A DNA stretch of 64,000 bases from DATARH01 sp050246595 (GTDB lineage: Bacteria; Pseudomonadota; Alphaproteobacteria; ATCC43930; CGMCC-115725): positions 62,001 through 126,000 of the forward strand of contig JBFWVT010000003.1 of the NCBI GenBank assembly GCA_050246595.1, in the 5' to 3' direction. Each line of letters opens with the position of its first letter. Within the stretch, counting starts at the first letter, position 1. Below, in pieces: positions 42,340 through 51,024 of the stretch. The position numbers and the translations under genes are program-made. The notes below the pieces were generated by a model, which saw nothing but the letters and a program-made list of their open reading frames with translations, did not search any database and was not told where the DNA came from.

Positions 42340-44680
42340 TTAGCTGGAGCCGGCGAGATAGCCAGACAGGTTCTCGAGCGTCGCGTCGGTCGAGGTCGGC
42401 GTGATCGTCAGCACGTCGCCGGCAACGAATGTCTCAGCCGACGCCATCGCGAAGGTCGCGCTCGTCGAACTGGCCGCAAACGACATCGTGCCGACCAGCG
42501 AGCCGTTCTTGCCGATGTTGAACGTGGTCAGCGCGGTTGCCGCAGCGCTGGCGGTGCACACGCTCCCGACGAGCCCGGCCGGAAAAATAACGGTCGAACC
42601 GAATGTATGGCGGACGATCGGGTTACCGTTTTGCGGTATCCCCAGATACTGGATCGGGACGGCAGACGACACGACTCCTCCCAGCCCGCTCAGCACGTAG
42701 CTGTAGGCCGTCAGCCCGGCCAAGTCCTGCGTCTGCCCGAAGAAGATGTTGAAGGCCGCCAGCTTCACATAAAGCGTCTGCCCGGAAAAATTCGCCGGGA
42801 ACTGGAAGCGGAAAATGGTCCCGTCATGCGGGTTGAGGCGGGCGAACTTGCTGCCGCTCAGATGCGCCCCGATCGGGGTTCCATAGGCGCCGCGCCGGAG
42901 ATAGGTCAAATCGTACTGGTAGGCGGCCGTCAGCGTCGCCGTTTCGTAGCTGAGCAATTCACCGTCGGCGTAGCAGAGCGTCTCGTACTGATCGGCCGCC
43001 GCCGTGGTCCCGGAGAGCAGTTGCCCCCGGCTCTGCGATAGGCTGATCGATAGCGTGTTCGTGACGTCCGGGTCGGACCCGCTCGGCAGGTCGGCCGTCA
43101 GCACGCCTTGGCGCGCGCCGGCGTAGATCGTGCCGACCATCGCGTAGGTCGTGTCGTCGGTCGAGACCCAGACATGGCAGCCGCCGAAATCCTCGCCGCC
43201 CGAGCTGATGATCCATACCTCGCGCGCGCCGCCCGTCAGCGCCGGCGGCGGTTCGAAGATGATCGGCGGGGTTGCGTCTCCGGGATCGACATTGACATCG
43301 TAGAGCGGGGTCGTTGCCGGCGCTTCCCTTAGCGGGGTGATGACCGCCGTGGTGTCGATCTCCTCGGCCGTTATCGACATCTCGCCGTTTTCATCTTCGT
43401 CAATCTGGATGATCCGCACCGCCAAGTTGGTGAGGCCAGCGGCGGCATCACTGATCGTGACGATATCCATCGGCTCGAGCAGCGCGTATTGCCAGCCGAG
43501 TTTGAATTTGTACTGGTTCCGCACCCCATGCCCGCGATCCAACCGTATCTGGCCGGCTGCGGTGGCACTGACGATTTTCGAGCAGCCGCCCGCCATGAAG
43601 TTCGGCTCGATTACCAGCCCGTAGCTGTCGATCGCCGCTTGGTCAAAGACCTGTGTCGTTTCGGTGTTGTAGTCGGTGTCCGAGTTCTGGAACTCGACAT
43701 TGATCCAGTTGGCGATCTGCGCCAGATCCTGCCGACCCAGGAGCACCGGGTCGCTGCCGCCGCCGAAGTCGATAAAGTCGCGATCGGTGAGCGCGTATTG
43801 CGAGACGAGCGTAGGCGACCAGCTTGTGCCGTTGCCGCTCACCGCCGCGCCGGCATACGGGACGATTTTCAGCTTCGTTCCGCTCCAAAAGATCGCCGAT
43901 GAAGTCGTGTCGACGATCTCCTCGAGCCAGCGTGCAACCGGCTGCTGGCGGTCCATCAGATAGGACATCCCTATCGTAGACGCTTGGCAATACACCCCCC
44001 AATCGGTCACGGAGCCGCCGCCATCCCAGGCCCCGCCGCAATCGAGATTGGCGACCGGAAAGCCGGCCCCGTAGCGGCTGTTGGTCAGCATATCGACGAC
44101 GATCCAGTCGGGCCGCGCGTCGCCCAGGAGATCAGGCCCTGCGGTGCCTGCGCCAAATCCGGTTATCTCTCCTTGGATGTTCGGCAGGACGGGCGAGGAC
44201 CCCAGGTGCAGCGGCGTGCCGGTCACATAGGCGGTGCCGGAGTAACCGAGCGCCGGCGTATGCCCCGAGGCAGACGCGAAGATCGGGTCCGGCGCCTGCC
44301 CATCGGCCCCCGTGTAATAGTTCAGCGGGATCGCGCTCGCCGGCTCGACCCCACCGTTCGACCAGATGCGGTTGCTGCCGCTGATCGCGTGCGGCGCGCC
44401 CGTGTAGGAGATCGGCCCCTGGCAGAGCGCGAAGGCGACATTGACCGAGTATTGCGGCCCGCCCCCTTTCTTCGCCCCTTTCTGGGTCCCGCCTTTGCCC
44501 CCGCCTTTTTTCGACCCACCGGTTTTGGTAAAACCGAACCCATCGATCAGATTCACGCTCACTCTCAGCGTGCCATAGCATACCGGAAGCGGGCTTCCCT
44601 TCTGGCTTGTATTAAACTGGAGCGATTTGATCTTCGAGGGGCTGAACGAATTAGAGAAAGGGCTGCGGGCCGCCTGCCAT
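42340..44680 (-). CDS. Tail hub / tail tip protein, N-terminus reached by a +1 frameshift
   Basis: The long frame (740 codons from GTG 44562) lacks the family N-terminus. Upstream in the same frame lie SPSKIKSLQFNTS and SPLPVCYGTLRVSVNLID, the canonical hub start, but no usable start codon. A start with ideal GGAGG spacing at 44680 (MAGGPQPF) is in the other frame and stops after nine codons at CTC-TAA (44656-44651). A +1 slip there joins the two exactly. The protein continues with GYAL-type hub regions (ARWLEEIVDTTSSAIFW) and ends in a KNG beta module. It forms the baseplate hub of a siphovirus tail. Confidence 0.75.
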
Positions 44681-44731
44681 TGGTCCGCCTCCTTTCTGGC
44701 GTCCCCATCGCGGAGCGCCTGCGCTTAGCTG

Positions 44732-45169
44732 TTATTCAGAGAACGGCGTAAAGAATCGCACCGGCCGATCGCGCAGCGGATGGAGGTCAGCCGCCCCTGG
44801 CACCACGCCAATGCCCCAATAGGCATGGATCACGCACGGCCATTCGGTGACGATCGCGCCATGCGAAAAGGTGCGGCCAAACTTGAACAGCGCAATGTCG
44901 CCGGGCTCGGGCGGCCCCTCGATCTCCCGCGTGTATTGCAGCAGACCTTCCATGTACTTTTCGGCGTCGCGGTGGAGCGCCCAATCCGCAACATAGAACG
45001 GGGGATCAATATGACCAATGACGCCGCAACGTTCATACACCTCTGCGAGCAGCATCAGACAGTCCGTTCCTGCGCCTTTCACGCGGGCGGCGTGGTGAAA
45101 CGGCGTGTTCAGCCAGCTTTCTGCCTCGCGGATGACAGCGGCCCGATGCGCTGTTATACTATCGACCAT
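44732..45169 (-). CDS. NlpC/P60 family peptidase of the tail tip
   Basis: 145 residues. The catalytic Cys lies in GAGTDCLMLLAEVY (Cys36), His in FSHGAIVTEW, and a third polar residue in CVIHAYW. This is the single-domain phage form found between DUF2163 and hub genes in GTA-like and lambda-like tails. It should cut peptide cross-links in murein during entry. It is read in the order hub-assembly protein, NlpC/P60, hub. Confidence 0.88.
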   Translation of the reverse strand: MVDSITAHRAAVIREAESWLNTPFHHAARVKGAGTDCLMLLAEVYERCGVIGHIDPPFYVADWALHRDAEKYMEGLLQYTREIEGPPEPGDIALFKFGRTFSHGAIVTEWPCVIHAYWGIGVVPGAADLHPLRDRPVRFFTPFSE

Positions 45170-45238
45170 CAGAATCTCCGGCTGGGAACTGCCATGTTGG
45201 TCTTGCAGGCCTTTGCAATGTCTTTAGTCTAGGCATTG

Positions 45239-45267
45239 TTGAACCCGCAGAATACCTTTGGTAAGAT
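45239..45267 (+). promoter_or_regulatory. Promoter of the 60-residue accessory gene
   Basis: TTGAAC (45239-45244), 17-nt spacer, TAAGAT (45262-45267). The ATG is at 45285, so the leader would be only about ten bases. It faces right, against the late transcript. Confidence 0.5.
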
Positions 45268-45284
45268 CAAACAGCGAGTCGCTC

Positions 45285-45467
45285 ATGGAGGCGGAATTGA
45301 AGTTCAAAGTACGAATGACTTTTAGCGCAGTCGTTGAGGTAGACGCCGATAGCGCGGATATGGCCTTATTCAAGGCTGACGCAATAGATTACGACGATAT
45401 CAGAATTGGAAACAAGGTCATCTTGGATGACGGATGGAGTTATGAAATCGTAACGGATGATACCTAA
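45285..45467 (+). CDS. 60-residue accessory protein on the opposite strand
   Basis: Starts MEAELKFKVRMTFSAVVEV and ends DDGWSYEIVTDDT, an alternating pattern that suggests a small acidic beta protein. It lies between the NlpC/P60 and DUF2163 genes with its own promoter, and its last 4 bases overlap the end of the DUF2163 gene. GC content is lower than the flanking genes, as in the other rightward genes. Function unknown; small acidic phage proteins can be inhibitors. Confidence 0.6.
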   Translation: MEAELKFKVRMTFSAVVEVDADSADMALFKADAIDYDDIRIGNKVILDDGWSYEIVTDDT

Positions 45468-46423
45468 ATCGCAGCCTCGGGTTGTGGAATCCACTTGTAA
45501 CCGCCATACCGTCCGATGTTCTGGAGTACGCCGTCGCACATATCCGTCGTGTGATTGCACCCCGGCAGGATGTCGAAGGTGTCGCCGACCGCCACCGGGA
45601 AGATGAATTCTGGCTTCACATGCGCGGTGCCAGAGGCGTGCGCGCTGATCGTCCGCCGGAACCCGGTGTTGGCCCCGGTGGCGCCGATGATCGTCCCCTC
45701 GATGTAGGGCGAGGGGGAAAGCGCCGGCACATAGACGGAATTGATCTGGCTTTGCGTCGAGCCGGCCGTCGCGGTGATCGTCTGCTCGCCCCAACCCGTC
45801 GCGGCCCCCAGCGCGTTGGTCCCGGCGACTCGATTATAGCCGCACATCGGCGCCCCGAAGACGTGCGTGCAGTTGGCGCCGAACACCCGCCTCGGGAATT
45901 GCGTGATCTCGAGCAGGTTGATCAGCGACTTGACCGTGACCCGGATCGCGCTGCGGCCGACTTCGATCTCCGCGACTCGGCCGTAGAACCACACGAGACA
46001 ACCAAGGCTGGTGTCGATTGCGCTGCTGCCGATCGGCGGCCCCGGCGCGAAAAAGCGGTCAAGCTCGACCATCGCGCCGTCGAACAGGCCCTTCCCGATC
46101 GCTTGCGCCAAGGTCAGCGTGCCGACCGTGTCGGTGCTCTTGGCATAGATGGCGAGGTCGAGCGTCGCCGGCTCCAGGCCGACCTTTGTGGCGACCGTTG
46201 AGCGGTCGAAACCGGGGCCGAGGACAAAGGTGCGGCCCGCCCCGGCATTGAGGGGGCTGTCGGCCGGGAACCCGGCAGACGGCACGGTGAGGCTCGCATT
46301 GCCGGCGGACCAGCGGAATTCCTCTCCGGTGACAAGCCGGATCGTATAGAGATCGATCGTGACAGCCCGGTCGGTATCCGGTCCTTCCAGAAATGTTTTG
46401 AGCGCGGCCGAGCAGAGCTTCAA
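45464..46423 (-). CDS. DUF2163 / phage BR0599-type baseplate hub assembly protein
   Basis: About 319 residues. TTG 46423 overlaps the stop of the DUF2460 gene and has GGAG upstream; ATG 46462 in frame is an alternative. The N-terminal SAALKTFLEG... segment and the C-terminal CDGVLQNIGRYGGYKWIPQ are family landmarks, the latter like FGGFPFIP. Cysteines in NCTHVFGAPMCGY may bind metal. The protein works with DUF2460 and NlpC/P60 at the tail tip, as in GTA-like tails. Confidence 0.85.
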   Translation of the reverse strand: MKLCSAALKTFLEGPDTDRAVTIDLYTIRLVTGEEFRWSAGNASLTVPSAGFPADSPLNAGAGRTFVLGPGFDRSTVATKVGLEPATLDLAIYAKSTDTVGTLTLAQAIGKGLFDGAMVELDRFFAPGPPIGSSAIDTSLGCLVWFYGRVAEIEVGRSAIRVTVKSLINLLEITQFPRRVFGANCTHVFGAPMCGYNRVAGTNALGAATGWGEQTITATAGSTQSQINSVYVPALSPSPYIEGTIIGATGANTGFRRTISAHASGTAHVKPEFIFPVAVGDTFDILPGCNHTTDMCDGVLQNIGRYGGYKWIPQPEAAI

Positions 46424-47010
46424 AGCAGCGCACTCCGGAACTTCACCTGCTTGGCTTCCCATAGTTGGTGCATGAAATTCTCAAAGTCGATAGTGTCGTC
46501 TACGAACCGGCACCGGAAATAGTATGTGAAGTCCGCCGTAACGATAACCCCGTTGGCGGGAGCAGACGAGAAAGTCACGACGCCAGTCCCGGCGTTGACC
46601 GAATACAGGCCGGCTGACGTAACCACGCCATCCTGCTTGATGGTCACGACGTTCGGAGCCGTGATCGGCTCCACGTACTCACCGAAGCTCCGAACAAGCT
46701 GAAAAGTGGTCTTTACCCCGTTCCCGGTGCCGAGGGTCTCGTTTCCGGTTATGAAGTCGGTCGGATCGGCAAACAGGAACGGCTCGAACGATCCGTGGCG
46801 CGCCAAGTAGAACCCGGCCAGCAACCGCATCTCGGCGTTAAGGTCGCGCAGAAACTCGATGGCTAGGGTCCACTCCCAGATAGGGTAAAGCTGATCCAGC
46901 AGCTTGGTTTCCCGCCTGGAGATCGAATGTTGCGTTCGGGTCGCCTGAACGATCGTCCGCGTCACCGGCCACGCCAAGCCCGGCAAGGTCGGGAAGACAG
47001 GCTCAGGCAT
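46420..47010 (-). CDS. DUF2460 distal tail protein
   Basis: 196 residues. FPTLPGLAWPVTRTI near the start, LLAGFYLARHGSFEPFLFADP in the middle, and YYFRCRFVDDTIDFENF are hallmarks of this tail family. It probably forms the ring joining tail tube and hub. It overlaps the coiled-coil gene upstream by 8 bp and the DUF2163 start downstream. Confidence 0.88.
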   Translation of the reverse strand: MPEPVFPTLPGLAWPVTRTIVQATRTQHSISRRETKLLDQLYPIWEWTLAIEFLRDLNAEMRLLAGFYLARHGSFEPFLFADPTDFITGNETLGTGNGVKTTFQLVRSFGEYVEPITAPNVVTIKQDGVVTSAGLYSVNAGTGVVTFSSAPANGVIVTADFTYYFRCRFVDDTIDFENFMHQLWEAKQVKFRSALL

Positions 47011-47716
47011 TCTTTTTGCCCTTGCGCTTTTCCCGCCGCTCGATCCGCTTGTTCAACCGTTGCAGCTTTTTGTCGAGCCGGGAAAGCGTCTCGGGGTCAG
47101 GGTCGATGCCGTGGCGCTGCGCCTCCGCGATCTGCTCCGCAGCGATTGCCAGCATGTGCCGCTCAGCGGCTTCCAGTGTGTCGTGGTGCCGCTTGTCCTC
47201 GGTCACATAGCCGGAGCAGCGAGCGATGCCGGTGCCTTTCTCTACCTCGCCGGAAAGGTCTTCCAGCTTGGTCGCCCATGCCGCCGCATTCTTTTCCGCC
47301 GCCGCGATTTTCTCCTGAGACCGCTCCGAGAGGTCGCCGTGCTTCTGTTTCCAGGTAGCCGCCTCCGACTCCATGGCTCTTAACTGGGCCAGGAGATCGG
47401 TCTTCTCCTGTTGCAGCTTGCGGATTTCCGCTTGGTCGCGCGCGTTCGCCGCACTGAGCGCCGCCTTGTCCTTTTCCAGGCGATCGGTCTCCCGGTAAGC
47501 GTCGGCGATCTCTCTTTTGTGGCGCTCGGCCCGATCGGCCAGTTCCTTCTGCCCAGCCTCAACCTGCTGGAGCCGCTCTTTGGCCGCGTCCCGCTCCTTG
47601 GTAATCGTGTCCCGTTCCGCAGCGAGCGCCTCATTCTGCCGCTCAAGATCGGCGACGTGACGGCGCAACTCAGCGAGTTGAGCGACAAGGTGAGCCGGCG
47701 CGTGCGTATCGCTCAT
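47003..47716 (-). CDS. Coiled-coil phage protein
   Basis: 237 residues, almost entirely one long coiled coil (QLAELRRHVADLERQNEAL through LQRLNKRIERREKRKGK). A short non-helical break carries ARCSGYVTEDKRHHDTLE. No signal peptide. It is placed between the tailspike and DUF2460 genes. It could be a structural rod or a chaperone; no family is recognised. Confidence 0.6.
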   Translation of the reverse strand: MSDTHAPAHLVAQLAELRRHVADLERQNEALAAERDTITKERDAAKERLQQVEAGQKELADRAERHKREIADAYRETDRLEKDKAALSAANARDQAEIRKLQQEKTDLLAQLRAMESEAATWKQKHGDLSERSQEKIAAAEKNAAAWATKLEDLSGEVEKGTGIARCSGYVTEDKRHHDTLEAAERHMLAIAAEQIAEAQRHGIDPDPETLSRLDKKLQRLNKRIERREKRKGKKNA

Positions 47717-47726
47717 GGCGGCGGTC

Positions 47727-50609
47727 CTACTGCACCGTCGAACAGCTCGCGCCGGGAACGCGTGTCAGCGTGACTATCGCATATTGCGGGAACGTGCCGC
47801 TATTGCACAAATTCCCACCCGTATCAAAGGTGTTGGTCCCGTCGCGCATATACAACTTAGCTTCGCGCCCATCCCACATGCCATTGATAATCTCGATCGT
47901 CGCCCCAGAACCCGTTATTGCGCCAAGAGGGGCTAAGGTTAGCGTGATTTCTGCTGCCCCAGCTATGCTGTCTATCGCGTTGTCCACGCCGGCGTTGTTG
48001 AGAATAATATTTTTACCATCTTCAGCTACGCCAGCCGGGCCGCTGAGGGCGGCAACCGCATTGCCACGAAGATCATTCCCGGTGATCATTAAGTCGGCGT
48101 TATTCCCCCCTAAAAAGATTCCGGCCGCCTGGAACCCCTCAAGATCGGGAGAAAAGACGCAGCTGGCTCCAATGCGGTTATTCCGCAAGGCAACGCCCGT
48201 AACCCCCGATTCAAGGTACGCGCCGCTATACAAAGCCGATGGATTATCAGCAGTCACCGTGCTGTTGGCGCAGATCGCCCCATTATCGAACGTTACGTCG
48301 GAAACGCCGTCGTTGATGTACAATCCATTCCGGCCATTGCTGTAGGACCGATGCCCGATAAAGTGGATGCCTTTGACAAGGCCGCTGCTTGAGTTAGATA
48401 TGCTTATTCCATCCCCCGTACAGTTCCCCACCTCGTCGCGCCCCGCAGAGGATGTCCAAGTTTGGCTGAAATGCAGGCCGGTGACTACCGCGCTGGCTGC
48501 TGCGGTAGATATTACGAGACCAGTGCTGCACGTACTGTCGGACAACGCAGAGCTTTCAGCGTACAACCAATTAACATGCTGATTGGTGCCGGGACGAATA
48601 ACGAGGCCGTTGACCGAAAACAGAACACCCACGCCCCGAATGAACATCCCTCCTGCATCTTGTACGAGAATTCCATAATCTCCCCGTGCATCTATAGTGT
48701 TGTCGATGAACCGGAAATCTAAGGTGTTGGCAAGCGTCGTCCCATTCCCTACGCGGACGCCGCCGCACCCCGATGCCAAAGACACGCCGTCACTGGTGAT
48801 CAGCGAATGCTCAACTTTGTTTGAATTGCTCGACCGTTCGTCGATACCTATGCACGCTTTGCTGATCCGCACATGCTCGATATGGACCCAGGATGATTCG
48901 TCATTGACGATTGCGGCTCCCGACGAATTGGCCCCTGCGGCGCCTGCGTCGAAGAATACGCCAGATAGGCGACTTCCGTTTGAAGCGGTCTGAGCGTTTT
49001 TCGTAAACGTCAGCATGTTAATGTTAGGGTCACATGCAACCAGCCCGTACCGTGAACCTACCGGACCGTGCGAGTTATTCGGGTTCTCCCCGATGATATT
49101 TATCGGATGATACGTGACCAGGCCAGGCGCGCCGATGCAGTAGCGATACGGGCCGAGGTGAAGCGTCTTGCCGGCCATGGCGGTGATGGCGGCTTGGACA
49201 TCCAATGTGTCGTCCGTGCTCCCGTTGCCGGCCGCGCCCCAGACTTTCGGCGTTGGAGTGCGGCCCGCGAAATCAGCAACCCAGCAGCCGGTGACAGCCG
49301 TCGGCTGCACCTGAGCGCCGTCGTCGGGCACAGTGCACTCGGACGCCGACCAGTCATAGACGGCGCCGCCGCCGTCGCCGGCAGCTGCGAACCCGCGCCG
49401 GACCACCCGTGCGCCTGGCGCGCCCCGCAGCAGCTTGAGCGCCGCGTTCGTGGCGACCTCCCCAGTGGCCCCGCCTCTGAGTGTTGCCGTGGCCGCGCTC
49501 CATGCGGAGACGCGGAACACCGCGCCATCAAAGTTCAGTTCGAGATATTCCGAGTCGTAGGGGGCAAGATGGACATTCGCCGCCGTGCCGCCGGGATAAG
49601 CGATCGTGCCGCCGCTGACGCCGTTGGTCTGGACGGTCAGGGGTTGCCCAGCATCGCGCAGAAACCGCACATTCCAGCCGGCCGCGATGGCTGTGATCGA
49701 GGGCAGTGTTATCGCAAGCCCGCTCGCGGTCGCGCCGGACGAGACGATCAGGCTGTTGTCGGCCTGTGTCGTCTGATAGCCGGGCCCGCCCGGATAGATA
49801 ATGCGGCTCGGGTATTTGGTAGTCGCGCCCGCCATCGCCAGCGTCTCGGTGTTGGACGCGACGATGCGGAAATTGTCCCCGTCGGACTGGACGGTGACGT
49901 GCTGGTAGTTGCCCGGCCCGACGGTCAGGCTCGACAAGGTGCGGTCGCCCACGAGCAGATAGGCCGCCGGTGCATTGCCCACGACAGGCGGCACGTCCCC
50001 GCTGATCAGCCCGCCAAGCGGCTCATTCCAGTTTGACCCGAGCGACAGCGGCGTGGCGTTCTGCTTGGTCTCGCTGCCGGGGGCCGTCCCGACATAGACA
50101 TTCCACCCGCTGCCGCCGAGGCCGGGATGGGTCGGCGGCGAGACAAACAGCAGGTTGTTTGCCGACACGGCCAGCGATGTCGCGTTCGAGGGAAGCGTTT
50201 CGCCCCCCGCTGTGGTGTATGTGATCCGCACATAGTAGGTGCGAGGAGTCAGCGTCCCCCCGGTCGTCTGCGACAAGGCTGGGGCGCTTGGCGCAGCCAG
50301 CGACGGCGGTCGGATGACCACCGCCTTGTTCGCCTCGGTCGTAAAGCAGATCGTCCAGTTCGGCACCACGTCTTCCGGCATCGGAAGGGTGACGGGGAGC
50401 GAGGCTGCGGCCCATCCCGCCGCCGCGCCGGTGGCGTTTGCCGAGCCGATCAGCGATCCGTCGTCATTGGCCCCAGCGGTATAGGAGGCCTCTGCGGGCG
50501 CGATATAGCGGACGCCGCACGCGCCGGAGACTGCGGCCTGTGCCGTCTGCGGGAGAGTGCCGAGCCATGCGACCGCGAGCGCAGTCGCCGCCAGAATATG
50601 GAGGCGCAT
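47727..50609 (-). CDS. Exported tailspike-like protein with right-handed beta-helix
   Basis: 960 residues. Sec signal LAATALAVAWLGTLPQTAQA, then a fibronectin-III-like region (TLTPRTYYVRITYTTAGGE), then KVWGAAGNGSTDDTLDVQAAI, the entry motif of pectate-lyase-type beta-helices in tailspikes. The following 400 residues show parallel beta-helix turns (LRNNRIGASCVF, LMITGNDLRGNAV). It is probably a receptor-degrading spike. A signal peptide and a location between tape measure and tail-tip genes are both unusual. Confidence 0.75.
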   Translation of the reverse strand: MRLHILAATALAVAWLGTLPQTAQAAVSGACGVRYIAPAEASYTAGANDDGSLIGSANATGAAAGWAAASLPVTLPMPEDVVPNWTICFTTEANKAVVIRPPSLAAPSAPALSQTTGGTLTPRTYYVRITYTTAGGETLPSNATSLAVSANNLLFVSPPTHPGLGGSGWNVYVGTAPGSETKQNATPLSLGSNWNEPLGGLISGDVPPVVGNAPAAYLLVGDRTLSSLTVGPGNYQHVTVQSDGDNFRIVASNTETLAMAGATTKYPSRIIYPGGPGYQTTQADNSLIVSSGATASGLAITLPSITAIAAGWNVRFLRDAGQPLTVQTNGVSGGTIAYPGGTAANVHLAPYDSEYLELNFDGAVFRVSAWSAATATLRGGATGEVATNAALKLLRGAPGARVVRRGFAAAGDGGGAVYDWSASECTVPDDGAQVQPTAVTGCWVADFAGRTPTPKVWGAAGNGSTDDTLDVQAAITAMAGKTLHLGPYRYCIGAPGLVTYHPINIIGENPNNSHGPVGSRYGLVACDPNINMLTFTKNAQTASNGSRLSGVFFDAGAAGANSSGAAIVNDESSWVHIEHVRISKACIGIDERSSNSNKVEHSLITSDGVSLASGCGGVRVGNGTTLANTLDFRFIDNTIDARGDYGILVQDAGGMFIRGVGVLFSVNGLVIRPGTNQHVNWLYAESSALSDSTCSTGLVISTAAASAVVTGLHFSQTWTSSAGRDEVGNCTGDGISISNSSSGLVKGIHFIGHRSYSNGRNGLYINDGVSDVTFDNGAICANSTVTADNPSALYSGAYLESGVTGVALRNNRIGASCVFSPDLEGFQAAGIFLGGNNADLMITGNDLRGNAVAALSGPAGVAEDGKNIILNNAGVDNAIDSIAGAAEITLTLAPLGAITGSGATIEIINGMWDGREAKLYMRDGTNTFDTGGNLCNSGTFPQYAIVTLTRVPGASCSTVQ

Positions 50610-50678
50610 CTGTTACCTCGTCGGGGCACAAAGAAAGCCGCCAGGAGGCGGCGGCTATCTCGGCAGGCCGATGCCCGA

Positions 50679-51011
50679 TTACGGGGTCGGAGCCGGTTTG
50701 GCGGGCGCTTTGGCGGGCGCCTGAGCCGGGGCGGGCGCCGCGGGCGCCGTCGCTCCGTTCTTGGCATTTGGTACGCCGGGCGCTTGCGGTTCCGCCTTAC
50801 AGGGGTCGCCACAGAGCCGCTCGAGCTCGGCAATCCGCATCTGCATCATCCGGCGATCCTGCAAGACTCGGTCCATCGCTGCCGTCAGGTTCCCGAGCAT
50901 CACCTGCGACGCAGTCCATTGCTGCGATAGATGGTCTTCCACCGGATCGGCTGCGGCAGGGAAAGCTGTGGCGGCGATGAACGGCAAGGCAAGAGCGAAC
51001 CGCTTTAGCAT
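50679..51011 (-). CDS. Small exported protein with Pro/Ala-rich tail
   Basis: 110 residues. Signal peptide ALALPFIAATAFPAAA, a helical middle (QDRRMMQMRIAELERLCGD) with two cysteines (ERLCGDPCK), and an Ala/Pro tail (APAKAPAKPAPTP). It lies just downstream of the tape measure gene. The tail resembles periplasm-spanning linkers. Role unknown. Confidence 0.5.
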   Translation of the reverse strand: MLKRFALALPFIAATAFPAAADPVEDHLSQQWTASQVMLGNLTAAMDRVLQDRRMMQMRIAELERLCGDPCKAEPQAPGVPNAKNGATAPAAPAPAQAPAKAPAKPAPTP

Positions 51012-51024
51012 AAAAACTCCTCAG

